Under the pieces are notes generated by a model that was given only the letters and a program-made list of their open reading frames with translations, was not told the origin of the DNA and did no database searches. A program made the translations under genes and the position numbers. Shown one piece after another: positions 11,787 to 23,088 of a stretch of DNA of 64,000 nucleotides. Source of the DNA: Tethya wilhelma (taxonomy: Eukaryota; Porifera; Demospongiae; Tethyida; Tethyidae); assembly GCA_964030475.1 (NCBI GenBank), contig CAXIPT010000019.1, positions 117,292 to 181,291 of the forward strand. The letters are read 5' to 3'. Every line of letters starts with the position of its first letter. Positions within the stretch are counted from its first letter, which is position 1.

Positions 11787-11924
11787 TGAAGCATGTGCTG
11801 TTAAACATGGATTACTGAATATAAAAATGGGTTGTTCTTCATGTAACTTGTACTGGCATTACATCATTGTAATTACATCATTGATAGTTTTTACTATTAT
11901 AGTATTGTAGTAATGGAAATAATC

Positions 11925-12520
11925 CTGGTTAACAAAGTAATGCTGGTAATGCAAGTAATGAAAGTAAGCAAGGTAATGCAGGTAAGCAAGGTAATGCTGG
12001 TAATGCAAGAATATTGCAGGTAAGCAAGGTAATGCAGGTAAGCAAGGTAATGCTAGTAATGCAAGTAATGTAGGTGAGTTAGTAATGCTGGTAATGGAAG
12101 TTATGCAGGTAAGCAAGGTAATGCTGGTAATGGAAGTATAATGCAGGTAAGCAAGGTAATGCAGGTATATAAGCAAGGTAATGCTGGTAATGCAAGTAAT
12201 TCAGGTAAGCAAGGTAATGCTGGTAATGGAAGTAATGAAGGTAAGCTAAGTAATGCTGGTAATGGAAGTTATGCAGGTAAGCAAGGTAATGCAAGTAATG
12301 CAGGTAAGCTAGGTAATGCTGGTAATGGAAGTAATGCAGGTAAGGTAGGTAATGCTGGTAATGGAAGTAATGCAGGTAAGCAAGTAATGCTGGTAATGGA
12401 AGTAATGCAGGTAAGCAAGTAATGCTGGTAATGGAAGTAATGCAGGTAAGCAAGGTAATGCTGGTAATGCAAGTAATGCAGGTAAGCAAAGTAATGCTGG
12501 TAATGGAAGTTATGCAGGTA
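11925..12520. repeat. Minisatellite, ~36-bp unit, left part
   Basis: About 16 variable units of the form GTAATGCTGGTAATGGAAG + TAATGCAGGTAAGCAAG, with half-unit variants. ORFs on either strand are by-products of the repeat. The same array continues at 21820-22305; the CACTA element lies between the two parts. Confidence 0.95.
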
Positions 12521-12599
12521 CACTGTTAGAAATAAGGTGTCCATCAACACCCCATTATTGACCGAAAAAATTTTCGGGGTGTTACCTAACACTCCCACA

Positions 12600-12760
12600 T
12601 GGTAAAAACTGGACTATCCTACATGGACAGTTGTATTGGATAGGTGTGGTACACACTATTGTCAACTATCCTTCGTTTGAGTTTACATGATTGATGGAAG
12701 ATAGTCAGTTTTGACTATCCTTTATCATGCGGCTAGTGATGTGTGTGTCATTTAACTATC
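12600..12760. repeat. CACTA left subterminal repeats (CTATCC/GGATAG)
   Basis: Several copies of actatcc or ggatag occur within 160 bp of the left end (12613, 12645, 12676, 12713, 12755). CACTA elements typically carry such clustered motifs as transposase binding sites; that role here is inference. Confidence 0.55.
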
Positions 12761-12858
12761 CCAGCTGTAATAAGCATCATGTAATGACATGATGCTTATT
12801 ACAAGATATATTCTATATAATTATTATATAGGATAGTTAAATGACAGACACATCACTA
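12734..12858. mobile_element. 125-bp MITE with 28-bp inverted repeats, TA target
   Basis: Arms: tagtgatgtgtgtgtcattt... (12734-12761) and its near-exact complement at 12831-12858. In the middle, gcatcatgtaatgacatgatgc is a further palindrome. TA at both edges suggests a Tc1/mariner-type MITE. Confidence 0.75.
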
Positions 12859-15639
12859 AATTTACAATTTTCATGAAGTAATAATAATCATGAATTGAGC
12901 AAATTAATCATCAAAAAACACAATCACAATCACAACACGCAGGTGAGTTATTCATACGGTGAAACATACAGAACGGTTCCATATACATCATCATAGCGAT
13001 CAAGTAAAGAAACAGTACGACCTCTGATTTTATCAACAGTAATAAATTTACATGAATCAAAAAGATCATGCTCCCAAATTGTAACTGGCTCTCCACATAC
13101 ATGTTTCAAAGAATGCTCCTTAAAAAAGCTTAAATATACCAGAATATGGAATTGTGAATGAATATTATTATCCACACACGTAGTCACATTAACCTTTGCA
13201 ATGTAATTAATTCTTCCTGGCCTGATATCTCCATCGAGTTGAGCGAATACTATACTTGAATTCTTAGAACGACTTTTGTAGCTTCCATATTGTTTATTGT
13301 TTATCTTAACAAATTTATATCTACGATACAATGTTGTAGTGCTGGCATTAGCACCAGACACATAGAGAGTCTGTATGGTTTGAAGGAGTTCATCCATTTC
13401 TGTTGAATCAAAGCTACAGCGGGTAAAACTATGTGGTAGTGCCACTTCACATGTTTGAGTTACTGCTTCATTTCCAAGTGTTCCTACTGGACCTCGTTCA
13501 AAGTTCAACAAGCACTTAAAATCATCTTGGAATTCTTCTGGCAATTCAATTTGCATCGTACTAGTGTCTATAAAAAAACGTTTCATCATTTGTGTTTCTA
13601 TTGAACGATTATTAGTAGGCAGTTTTCCGAGAATGCCATTGAAACGCTCGAATGCAAACAGCCAGAAATGATTGATTGGCCCATAGTCTAGAATACACTC
13701 ACGCAAATGGCAACTCATTTTCATGTTTGGGGTTATGACGTCCTTTCCAAATATTTCTTCCACTATTTTACAAAATTGAACTAACAAATCATCGGCAATT
13801 GTAACATTGTCCATTGTTAATGTTGCAATCTGCAAGCCTTGACGAACAGTCGCCAACATTCAAGGTGCTCAGGAGCCAACTGACCATGCAAACATATTAG
13901 TGAGTAATGTATAGTCCAGTTTTTGTATTGATCAGCAGTGAAATGGTAGAACGACGACTCTATTTTAGATGGTATTCTTCCAATATCTGGTGGTACGGAC
14001 ATCTTGTTAATACGATTCTGAATTGCAACTAAGTTAGTGTCACGAAGGATTCCCTTATCAAGCAATATCTTTTTGAAAAATGTTTTGGCCAATACTAAGA
14101 ATAAATTGTGCATTGGATCGATAACCAACATAGTTGGTGGGTCAAAATAAGGAAGTTTCAATAGTACAGATTAACGACAACCAAGCTCAGATTCCAGTCG
14201 AGCAAGCTCAGGTTTAGTCTTACATTTGTCAAGTTTTGAAACATCCTGTCTATGATCTTCATTGCATCTAGGTATCCAACTGCTACGTTCAAAACCAGAA
14301 TAATCAAGCTTATCTTCAAAATCCAAGGACGGAAAATATTTTTTACACTTCGAGCAACCAAGGTGAGCACTGTGGCTAAGAAAACCACAAAGTTTTCGTC
14401 CTGCTGGAATATCACATGAGCAGCAAATAATTGCACCATTAACAATTTTATTTTCAAAGTTTGATCCATTGTTAACCTGCAATTCCTTTCCATTCCAGAA
14501 TTGTAGCAAATCATCTACTAAAGGTGCTATATACGAATTGACTGTGAGTTCTGGCTCACGAGGTCCAGGCATTATTCCAATTAAACAGATGTTGTCCAAC
14601 TTGTACCTAAGATTTCTTGGTAAATTAAATGTAGTCAAATAAATAGCACCAACTGAGTAAGTCAAATGCTTATAGGGCTGAAACCAATCTATATTGATCA
14701 TAAATGCATAAGAATGCTCAGCAGAAAGAAAAGGTTTCCCATTACAGTTTAAAAACTTCTTCCATATGCGACCATCATATACGTCTTTGAGAATTCCTTC
14801 TGAAACCACACGGTTTCTCCAACGACTAACATTTTTCGTGAAATTCGAATTTGACAGCAAGTGTTCTAAACTAGTATGTAGGTCGATATAGCAATAAGTC
14901 ATTAATGGATAAAACACTTTTCTGTTTCCAGCTAGCTCCACTGTTTTAAACAAAACTGAATTACATTTATGTCTTACTCGACCTCGACCTAATTTTGGGA
15001 TATGTTCGCAAACTTTGGGTACATTCCTAATGCAATATTCATTATATATTCCTACTATTCCACAACGTTTACACACAGGGTACTTATGAAAGGTACGATA
15101 GTTTTTACAATACAGACTCCTGGCTTTATAAAATGTTTTTGGAAATGCAGCCCCAATTTCTGTACATACCGTTACATTGGTTAGCCGTCCTACTACAATG
15201 AAGGACTTTAGAAATCGAAATATAATGTCCATCACCCGATCAGTCATATGCATTCTTGCATGAAGAATCAGAAAGAATGCAACTAGCCATCTTACTAGTG
15301 ACAAAGAAGATGAATTTACGTGTGCACCATCTTGTGGAGAGTTTGGTGGTGAATCGCTATCCAGCTGCTCATCACTTGATTCCTCACAATCACTCCATAC
15401 CTCTTCAGATGTATCTGTCATGATGTACCATTGCATGCATAAAAAAGTTATATAGCTACGTATACGTAAGTTATTTAGCTAGTAGTAATAAAAAGTATCC
15501 ATTATGATGCAGGCTGATGATCTAGTCTCACACGCCAGATTTTCCGTGAGGAGAACATCTGGCCTGTAAAACTGGTAGATAGCATATGTTAAAAACTATC
15601 CAACTAAGAATACTTTATGTAAGAGATGCCTTTACCTAT

Positions 15640-15935
15640 TGATTTACAGTATGCGTCTGTATCTTGTGTATATACTGTGTACATCAGTCATCTTTATGTC
15701 TATATTGAATTCCTTGTTTCTATTGTGCTCTCTGTATCTTGTACATCTACTGCACATCTATATCTGTATCGTATTTCCTGCATCTATATAACGTTCTCTG
15801 TGTCTTGTTTATCGAAGACACAGAGAACACAATAGACACAGGGAATACAATGGAGACCCTATCAAGTGGATGTACACAGTAGATACACAATTAAGATACA
15901 GAGAACACAATATAGCCGGGCACAGGGAATACAAT
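15640..15935. repeat. Imperfect inverted repeat (GTATCTTGT / ACAAGATAC-like)
   Basis: cgttctctgtgtcttg followed by agacacagagaacac (15787-15830) makes a hairpin. Flanking copies of ctctgtatcttgtacat and ttaagatacagagaacac extend it. Non-coding, in the transposase intron. Confidence 0.6.
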
Positions 15936-16041
15936 AGCAACACTGTACGTGACATGAGTTTATCGTACTATTCAATGATATTCATAGCTGGATATTTTTA
16001 CATTTACCATCCACCTGTGAAACTACTGATGATCACATTAA

Positions 16042-17463
16042 ATAATATTATTTATTATATACTTATATAGTTACTATACTAAGTTAAGTACAGAGGTAGC
16101 GGGCAATAACTTCCCGTATTGCCCTGCTTTTATTGCCCGCTTGCAGAAATTTGTTCGCGCTATGCTCAGCCAATCACGCTGCACACAAATCAATTTTACG
16201 CGCAAATTTTAACCAATCACAGATAATCGTTGCCACGGTATAAAAGAAGGCTGCATAGAAACCACTGCCAGTTTTTTTGTAAATGCTTGGAGAGGTAAAA
16301 GCTACGCTAGTCAAGCTAGTTCGTTGACACAGAGAAAGCCTTCAGTACGGGTGAGTCAGCTACTAAACGAACAGCAAAACCCCACCCATGCTACATCCGG
16401 TAAACAAATCACTGCCCATTGCTGCAGACAGACGGGAGTCGAACTCGTCGAAGGCATTGAAGCTTCTTGATAGTGCCAGAAACCAGGAGAAAGCTATAAA
16501 TTTTGTGCTCTTGCTATGGCCAATACTCCTGCAGGCCTGCTTCAAGCTCATTTTTTCTGTGGCTAACTGTACTGTAGTCACAACATGCTAGCTAGTTAGC
16601 AAAGATGCATGCCCCTGTTGATAAGTATATATTAAATCCATTATTACATTCCTTTGGTCGGGCAATATGGCTAAAATATTGGTTCTTGACTTTTGCATTG
16701 GCCCTCCCTTCGGTCGGGACCAATACTCCAGTCTCGAACCAATATTTAGCCATATTGCCCTCCCAGTCATGTAATAATATATATTTATTGTATACCTATA
16801 TTGCTACTATACTAAGTTTAGTACAGAGGAAGCGGGCAATAACTTCCCGTATTGCCCTGGTGTTATTGCCCCCGCCATATTCAGCCAATCACGCTGCTAC
16901 GAAAATTAATTCGAGCGCGAATTTTGACCAATCACGGATAACTGTTGCTACAGTATAAAAGACGGTTGCATAGAAACCACTGCACAGTTTTTTTGTGAAT
17001 GCTTGAGAGGTAGGAGCTACGCTAGTCGAGTTTGTTCGTTGATAGAGAAAGCCTTCAGCATGAGCGAGTCAGCCATCAAATGAACGAGAAAACTCCACCC
17101 ATGCAATATCCGGCAAACGAAACACCACCCATTGGTGTAGACAGACGGTTCAAAGCGCTCGAGCGTTCGAGGTGCTAGAAAAAAGTAGAACGCTACCAAT
17201 TTTGTCTTCTTAGCTGTGCTAAGGTCAAAAAGTGACTATTCCTGCTTTTAGTTCATTCTTTTTCAGGCATTGTAGTATCAATCATTTCTAAGTGATGCCC
17301 TTGTTTATAAATATACAATAAATCTATTGTTGCATTTCTTTGGTCGGGCAATATGGCTAAACATTGGTTCTCGACTTTGCATTGGCCCTCCCTTCGGTCG
17401 GGACCAATACTCCAGTCTTGAACCAATATTTAGCCATATTGCCCTCCCAGTCATGCAATAATA
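16042..17463. repeat. Two tandem ~730-bp units with promoter-like core and inverted repeat
   Basis: Units start near 16042 and 16775 (tactaagtt...acagaggaagcgggcaataac; period 733). Each has two CCAAT boxes (agccaatcacgctg and accaatcac), a TATAAAAG about 25-30 bp downstream (16241 and 16956), then a T-run and gcttgagaggta resembling a splice donor. Each 3' half folds: gggcaatatggctaaa pairs with tttagccatattgccc. Possibly a promoter-bearing non-autonomous element; no ORF. Confidence 0.7.
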
Positions 17464-17844
17464 TATATTTATCTGATGCATGCAGTTTAATACCTGGCTC
17501 AGAGTCATTTTCGTCTTCAGTACTTGTTGACTCTGTCAGTTGGGGATCTGAGTATGGTGAACTATCCCGTTAAAGGATACTGAAAGTGGAGGTAGACATG
17601 GAGAGCTACTGTTCTCTGACTCTGAGTGTGCGGCCACTGTGGAGTGGTCACTGTGACACTGCTCAGTTCCTAACCGACGCGCGTCAGCATCATTGGTAGA
17701 TTGACTGCGTAGCCACTGATCATTGCCTTCATTGTAGAATAGCCTCTTGTGAGCTTTAGAAGTTTTATAGGCTACTATTTCTTCACAGTGTGGACAAAAG
17801 CGCTGGTCAAGGTGAAGTCGCTTGGATGCTCTTGGGGTAGCCAT

Positions 17845-17956
17845 CGTCAGATCTGGATCGGGTCAAAGTTCGCATTAACTCGTGATGCGCACGTGATGTT
17901 CAGGTGACTATTTTTTTGGCGCAATTTTCCCAGTCGTTTTCTTCGCCTGTTCTTCA
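17845..17956. promoter_or_regulatory. Short divergent intergenic region of the CACTA gene pair
   Basis: Only about 110 bp separate the - strand transposase ATG (17844) from the + strand accessory ATG (17957). It contains actcgtgatgcgcacgtgat (E-box-like cacgtg). A shared bidirectional promoter is likely by position; no TATA is evident. Confidence 0.4.
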
Positions 17957-18860
17957 ATGGCAGCAGGAAGAATTCGTGTTAGATCCTCGATGGCTGAAAA
18001 ATACCCAGACTCTAGTGATGCATTCGCCGAATCAAGCGAAAGTGAGTCCGAACATAGCCCGAATGATATTGAATTTGACTCGCTAAGTGAGATTGATGAA
18101 ATAGTATTTGGCAAGAAACAGTCTAGGCCTGGTGGAAGTCGCAGCAAGCGAAGTTTAAGCACGGAAAATCCAGGTCTACTTACACCATCAAGCAAGAAAA
18201 AGAAACAAAAGTCAACTAGTGAAGCATACAAGAAAACATTCCCAACTAGCAGCTAAAAAACTGTCTAAATCCGCTGTCACAAAAAGGATAAGCTCAAACC
18301 CAAAGGATCAAACTCCCATTGCTCATACAGTTCACCTACAAAAGAAAAGGCTATACTCTGCTGGAGAGACAAGTGGTGATGTACCGTTTGAGCGTGAGAA
18401 TGTTTTGTCTGAGCATCAACAAATGTTGATAGTGATCCGCCTGCTCGCAATCGTGATCCACCTTCTGATGGCGATGATAATGATTTGGAACCTGTGTTTA
18501 ACAACAACTCAGAACAGCGTACTAAAGATGCTTTGGGTGAAATTTCAAACATGTAAGGAACTGTTTTGAAGAAACTTGAAGAGCAAGATAGAAAGATAAT
18601 GAGAATGGAGAAGCAATTCAAATCGTGTAAAGCTTCTTCGTCAGGATCTTCTTCAGATATGGGGAAAAAAAGAATCATACCACAAGAAGTACAAGTAAGT
18701 AGTTAGTATCAATAAACCTTTCTCTTTCCCTTGTGTGTGTCTCCATTTATATTATGTTCTCATGTATACTCTTGAGTCTCTGTGTTTGTCTCTCCCGCTT
18801 TGTGTGAATACTATGTCACTGTACGTATACGTACAGATGGACAAACTCTAACCTACAGTG

Positions 18861-18861
<1 letters not shown>

Positions 18862-18914
<53 letters not shown>

Positions 18915-18928
18915 ACAGTCACATACAC

Positions 18929-18975
<47 letters not shown>

Positions 18976-19045
18976 ATGTGACTGTGTGTGTGTGTGTGCA
19001 CGTGTGTGTATGTGTGTGTGTGGGTGTGTGTGTGTATGTATTACT
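18862..19045. repeat. (CA)n followed by (TG)n microsatellite
   Basis: CA repeats at 18865-18930 turn into TG repeats at 18931-19040, so the locus can fold back on itself. It lies in the first intron of the accessory gene. Confidence 0.95.
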
Positions 19046-19647
19046 CTCCCACTTTATTTGTGTGTGCTCTCTAATTTATATGATACTACAACATGATCTG
19101 ATCTGTTTTTGTGTCAATCTCTTACTATATAATATGTGCACACTTAACACATTTGTTATTGATTTTATAGAGAGAGACGAAGATGACTTACAAAGCTCTG
19201 TTGGATAATGATGATGATTTTACAGGGTTTGATACATCTTCTGAGTAAGTATTTCTATTTTATAAAATTATGAGATTTGTAGATGACATGTTTTACCTTT
19301 TGTTTCACAGAGCTACATTCGAGCATCCTATTAACCAATCTGTTCGTAACAAACTGGTTAAAGAAGTACAAGGAAATAACCCTAGCTTCACTTCAGCTGA
19401 CATTAGAGGTAACTGATTATATACATGACTTTTGACCAATCGAACTTAATCACTTTTGTTTTGTACCACTAAAGCTGCGGCCTACACATATTATAAAAGT
19501 GTTTCTCAAGAGGAGTCATTGAAAAGAAGAGGGGTTTACGGACAGAGGAAAATTCAAAGGCGCAGACGGGAAAGAGTTAATAGAGTATGCACATACTTTG
19601 AGTAATGCTAAACACCTTTATAAAGTATTTTCCAAATCATGCAGTGC

Positions 19648-19771
19648 TGTGTGTGTGTGTGTGTGTTTGCATGTGTGTGTGTGTGTGCTTGTGTACATGT
19701 GCGTGTGTTTGCGTGTGTGTGTGTGCGCATGTGTGTGTGTGCGTGTGTGTGTGTATGTGTGTGTGTGTGAA
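19648..19771. repeat. (TG)n microsatellite with C/A interruptions
   Basis: Long TG run in the fourth intron of the accessory gene. The ORFs of Val/Cys and Thr/His across it are artefacts. Confidence 0.95.
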
Positions 19772-20149
19772 TTTGGTAAATTAATTGCACTGTCTGTACT
19801 CTTTCTTATGATGTTGTAGAGGCTATTGCAGAGACAATCTGAGTTTCAAAGGCTTTCATACAGCGATTCAGACAGGGTGAAGTGGAAGAAAGTACTTGTG
19901 GTGAATATGGTGTCCAGCGATGAAAGTGGTGTGGATGAAAATGATGAGCCAATATTTTTGGTAAAGGAGCTTACATGGAGAAGTAGGAAAGTAACAAATT
20001 TTATGACAAAGTTGGATAGTGCCCATGAATCCCGAATGTCAGAGCAGGCTAAAAGGCAAACGAAGCTCCGTGTGCGTTCTAAAGCAACTTCTGAACGTCT
20101 GGTGCCCTCTGGCATTCCTTCATGGGCTGTAAGCCATTGATAGACTTGG

Positions 20150-21810
20150 ATTGATTATATTCAGTTAACATTATTCAATACTTGGTAACTGTGATTACAC
20201 ATCAGTACCTCATTATTTCAAGTATGTTGATCCGCTACTTTATTGACTGTATGCATGTTATTCAAGTTGATTGCGTTGTGTTCTTTGTATCTATTGTTTA
20301 TCAAAGGGTGTGTATGTATCTCTTCATTATTTAATTATTCAGTCTCAAGTTATAATAATAATTATTATTATTATTATTATAGGGAAATTCTAATAATAAA
20401 GAGCTAGAGCTATAATTATATGCATGAAAAAACAAAAACAACACTGAGCTATCCTTCCTGTGTCATGTAGATACTGCTGGTGAATACCATGCAGGCCATG
20501 TGCTATATCCTTCAACTAACCTGTACAGGACATATGTTCTATCAATCACCTATCCCCTATCTGACACTTAGCTCTATCTTGTACAAGATATACACCAGGA
20601 TAGTACACATATCCTATAGTATAGGACACACCAGAAAGCATGTGCTATCTTGTACCAATACTGGACACAGTATGGGAGATGGTAATTGTACATGTGTCCA
20701 GTGTCGTAGAACACCTATTCTGTGTTGAACAACACCCATGGGTGTTTATCAAAACCTTTTGCAAAATAATACTTTATACTCATATATAATACATCTTAGC
20801 ATTATAAGAACACTTAGAAATGGCTATATGCAACTTAGAATCATCTAATAGTGCCAAATCATCTACTTTTAAACAGGCTAATTTATATTCAATAATAATG
20901 ACATCATTACTGAGCATGCTCAGTAGCGCAATTTTGAACTTAGAGTGAGCAGCTGTAAACTTTGTCTTGTGTGAAGATGCTGAGTTCTTCAACAAAACCC
21001 TGAAAGGATGACTTCTAGGCAGGAAAAACAGAAAAAGAGAGAGTTAAACTTGTCAAGAATTCAATTTGGAGTGCTTGAGGTAAGAAAAGTTGATGTTTTA
21101 CAGTCTAACTGAGCTGTACTAACTGGGCTGATATTTATTTTTTCAGCGCCGTTGATAAGTCATTGGAAAAGCTACAATACCCCCAAATATGACTTCCAGA
21201 GAGCATAAAAAGATGGCTGCAACCTAGATAAACTCAAAATTTCAGGTAAGACCTGCTATATAAGGCGTACTATTATAACTGTATGGTTGATAACAAATCG
21301 TGAACTTTGAACCTTTGTAGATCAGCGTGCTAAGCCTGATCCTGTGAGAGAAAGGCTTACTTGGTCTTAGGAACAGTGATGGCAGTTGTGGTGAAATGAA
21401 GAGTATACACAAAAGCCTAAAATGCACTCTTTCATTTTGTTTAAGAGACTGCATGAAGGTAAGTGTAAGCATCATTAAAGGTGTGTATGTGTGGATAGCT
21501 ACATATTATTAGTGTGCAAATTAAATAGGAATGGGAAAAGCTAGCTATATGTCAATTAGACAATAACGTCCTCAATATTTTACTGTACAGGTAGCCACAA
21601 GCAGCAACTCCAGCTGGCTAAACATTTGTCAACAAAGACTCTGGACAGATCATAGAAACAATTTATGCTGTGTTTGAATTGAATTTTGTTCATGAAATTG
21701 ACACATTAAAGGTGCTGTGTAGCTACAGATTGTTGTATAGCTGGGTGCTCAATAACAACACAGGAGTGTTATATAGCACATAAAAGAGTGCTACGTAACA
21801 CTCGAGTGAA
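20150..21810. other. CACTA right arm, non-coding, subterminal repeats
   Basis: 20440-20710 is dense in gctatcc, cctatcc, gatag and ggacac motifs, matching in style the left arm at 12600-12760. 20340-20385 is an ATT-rich run. 20960-21470 has GT/AG-like boundaries (gcttgag|gtaaga, gcatgaag|gtaagt) around short open stretches, but I find no convincing protein. 21725-21815 holds repeated aacac/gtgtt motifs. Confidence 0.5.
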
Positions 21811-21819
21811 TTAACAGTG

Positions 21820-22305
21820 TAAGCAAGGTAATGCTTGTAATGGAAGTAATGCAGGTAAGCAAGGTAATGCAAGTAATGCAGGTAAGCTAGGTAATGCTGT
21901 AATGTAGGTAAGCAATGTAATGCTGGTAATGGAAGTTATGCAGGTAAGCAAGGTAATGCTGGTAATGGAAGTAATGCAGGTAAGCAAGTAATGCAGGTAT
22001 AAGCAAGATAATGCTGGTAATGCAAGTAATGCAGGTAAGCTATAGGTAATGCTGGTAATGGAAGTAATGCATGCAGGTAAGCTAAGTAATGCTGGTAATG
22101 GAAGTATTGCAGGTAAGCAAGGTAATACAGGTAAGCAAGGTAATGCTGGTAATGCAGGTAATGCAAGTAATGCAGGTATAAGTATAAGCAATTTGCAAGT
22201 AATGCTGGTAATGGAAGTAATGCAGGTAGGCAAGGTAATACTTGTAATGGAAGTAATGTAGGTAAGCAAAGTAATCAGTGCTGGTAATGCAAGTATAATG
22301 CTTCC
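21820..22305. repeat. Minisatellite, right part
   Basis: About 13 units of the array seen at 11925-12520, in the same orientation, beginning TAAGCAAGG directly at the CACTA end and stopping before an AT-repeat at 22308. Confidence 0.95.
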
Positions 22306-23088
22306 GTATATATATATATATCTCTTACTGGTATATATGTAATTCTTTCTCACTTCTTAAATCTTCCAATAATTTCTTCCAATAATTTCTTCTGTATTCT
22401 CCATTCCAAACAAATTATGGCTGCCTAAAATTCTCAAATCACATTCATGGTGTGCAAAGCACACTCACTCACTCACTGCCTATAAGCATCAATCTATGTA
22501 ACTAATAATACCTTAATTAATTTTATGCACTTAATTATCTCAGTCTAGTGTTTTGTGCAATAATGATCATCAAGAAGCTGAAAAAGAGCATATTAACCCA
22601 CCTGGAAGTCACCTAAACATAATTGATTGCAGTGAAGCAATAATTAATTTTGGGTATGGCTTATTCAGGCAAGACAAGCCCTGGCACAAATTGCTTGGCA
22701 ATGCTTAGGGAGAATACAAATACCAAGTTTGAAGATCTATAATTATGTTTATCTTGGCTTGGTGAGTAATTAGATTATAATATTAGAACCAGGCTGTTTC
22801 CATGCATGGTGAGAAATATAAGTGTCACCCTGTAAACCATATAATAAAGAGACAAAACACAGAGATGCAGAAAGGAAAACATTCACACACTAAAACTCTT
22901 ATATTAAACTATGGGCAAGTCCAAAACACCAAGTGTAATCATTATGTATAGGCGACATCACATTAATAGAGAGAAAAACTATATACAACAAAAAAAGTGT
23001 GTATAACAGAATAATAATGATTAATTGATTGTCAATACTCATTTATAGCAGCTGTTGTGTATTACTATAGCCGATTATGATTATGCCT
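22306..23088. other. No gene seen
   Basis: AT-rich with a short (TA)n at 22308-22322 and a (CACT)n patch at 22463-22480. It may hold the 3' flank of the gene that ends at 23089; no terminus was recognised. Confidence 0.5.

Larger units (their letters stand above)
12948..17844 (-). pseudogene. CACTA/EnSpm-type transposase (Transposase_21-like), two-exon
   Basis: Exon 1 (17844-17495) encodes MATPRASKRLHLDQRFCPHC, a CPHC...H-type zinc motif and an acidic Ser-rich tail. It ends GAGCCAG|gtatta. Exon 2 starts at 15414 after ..gacag, and the split codon G|AT keeps frame (EP-D-TSEEVW). The rest reads VCKRCGIVGIYNEYC, FMINIDWFQPYKHLTYSVGA, LVGI-type IMPGPREPELTVNSYIAPL, CDIPAGRKLCGFLSHSAHLG, then YFDPPTMLVIDPMHNLF and DYGPINHFWLFAFERFNGIL, as in CACTA tnp2-like transposases. 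Damage: an in-frame TAA at 14171-14173 where a Tyr is expected (before SVLLKLPYFDP), a frameshift near 13835, and a frameshift in exon 1 near 17570. The ~2.1 kb intron holds a tandem repeat at 16042-17463. It would cut and move the surrounding element. I am confident of the family and less so of the exon 1 link. Confidence 0.85.
17957..20140 (+). pseudogene. CACTA accessory protein, five exons, function unknown
   Basis: Exons: 17957-18694, 19171-19244, 19311-19408, 19475-19584 and 19820-20140, all with GT...AG ends and matching phases. Exon 1 is acidic/Ser-rich then Lys-rich (SSKKKKQKSTSEAYKK) and ends in a coiled-coil-like TVLKKLEEQDRKIMRMEKQF. Exons 2-4 give NDDDFTGFDTSSEATFEHPI and YTYYKSVSQEESLKRRGVYG, then a basic RKIQRRRRERVNR. 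Exon 5 ends MVSSDESGVDENDEPIFLVK and ELTWRSRKVTNFMTKLD, then a basic tail. I recall the S-D-E...WRS...LD ending in uncharacterised invertebrate proteins of transposon origin. Exon 1 has frameshifts near 18230 and 18423 and a stop near 18553; exons 2-5 are intact. By position and charge it may bind DNA or assist the transposase; this is inference. Confidence 0.7.
12521..21819 (-). mobile_element. CACTA (EnSpm-like) transposon inserted in a minisatellite
   Basis: The left end reads CACTGTTAGAAATAAGG (12521). The right end reads ...GAATTAACAGTG (to 21819), complementary for CACTGTTA. Minisatellite lies on both outer sides: the left flank ends gcaggTA and the right begins TAagcaagg, giving a 2-bp TA duplication inside a normal repeat unit. 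Inside are a transposase on -, a divergent accessory gene on +, and subterminal regions rich in CTATCC/GGATAG and GTGTT/AACAC. CACTA ends and this TPase family are known to go together; the full-length assignment is my inference. Confidence 0.82.

Noticed and set aside
11925..12520. Repeats resembling a CRISPR array
   Set aside because: Units are contiguous with no unique spacers, and the genome is eukaryotic.
11859..12598. Long ORFs on both strands (LPALLPLPAL..., NAGNGSNAGK...)
   Set aside because: They are translations of the minisatellite; its unit has few stops in any frame, and no start, domain or splice context supports a protein.
18782..19208. ORFs of Thr-His or Val-Cys runs (also 19598-19819, 3503-3742, 63277-63350)
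   Set aside because: These are translated CA/TG microsatellites.
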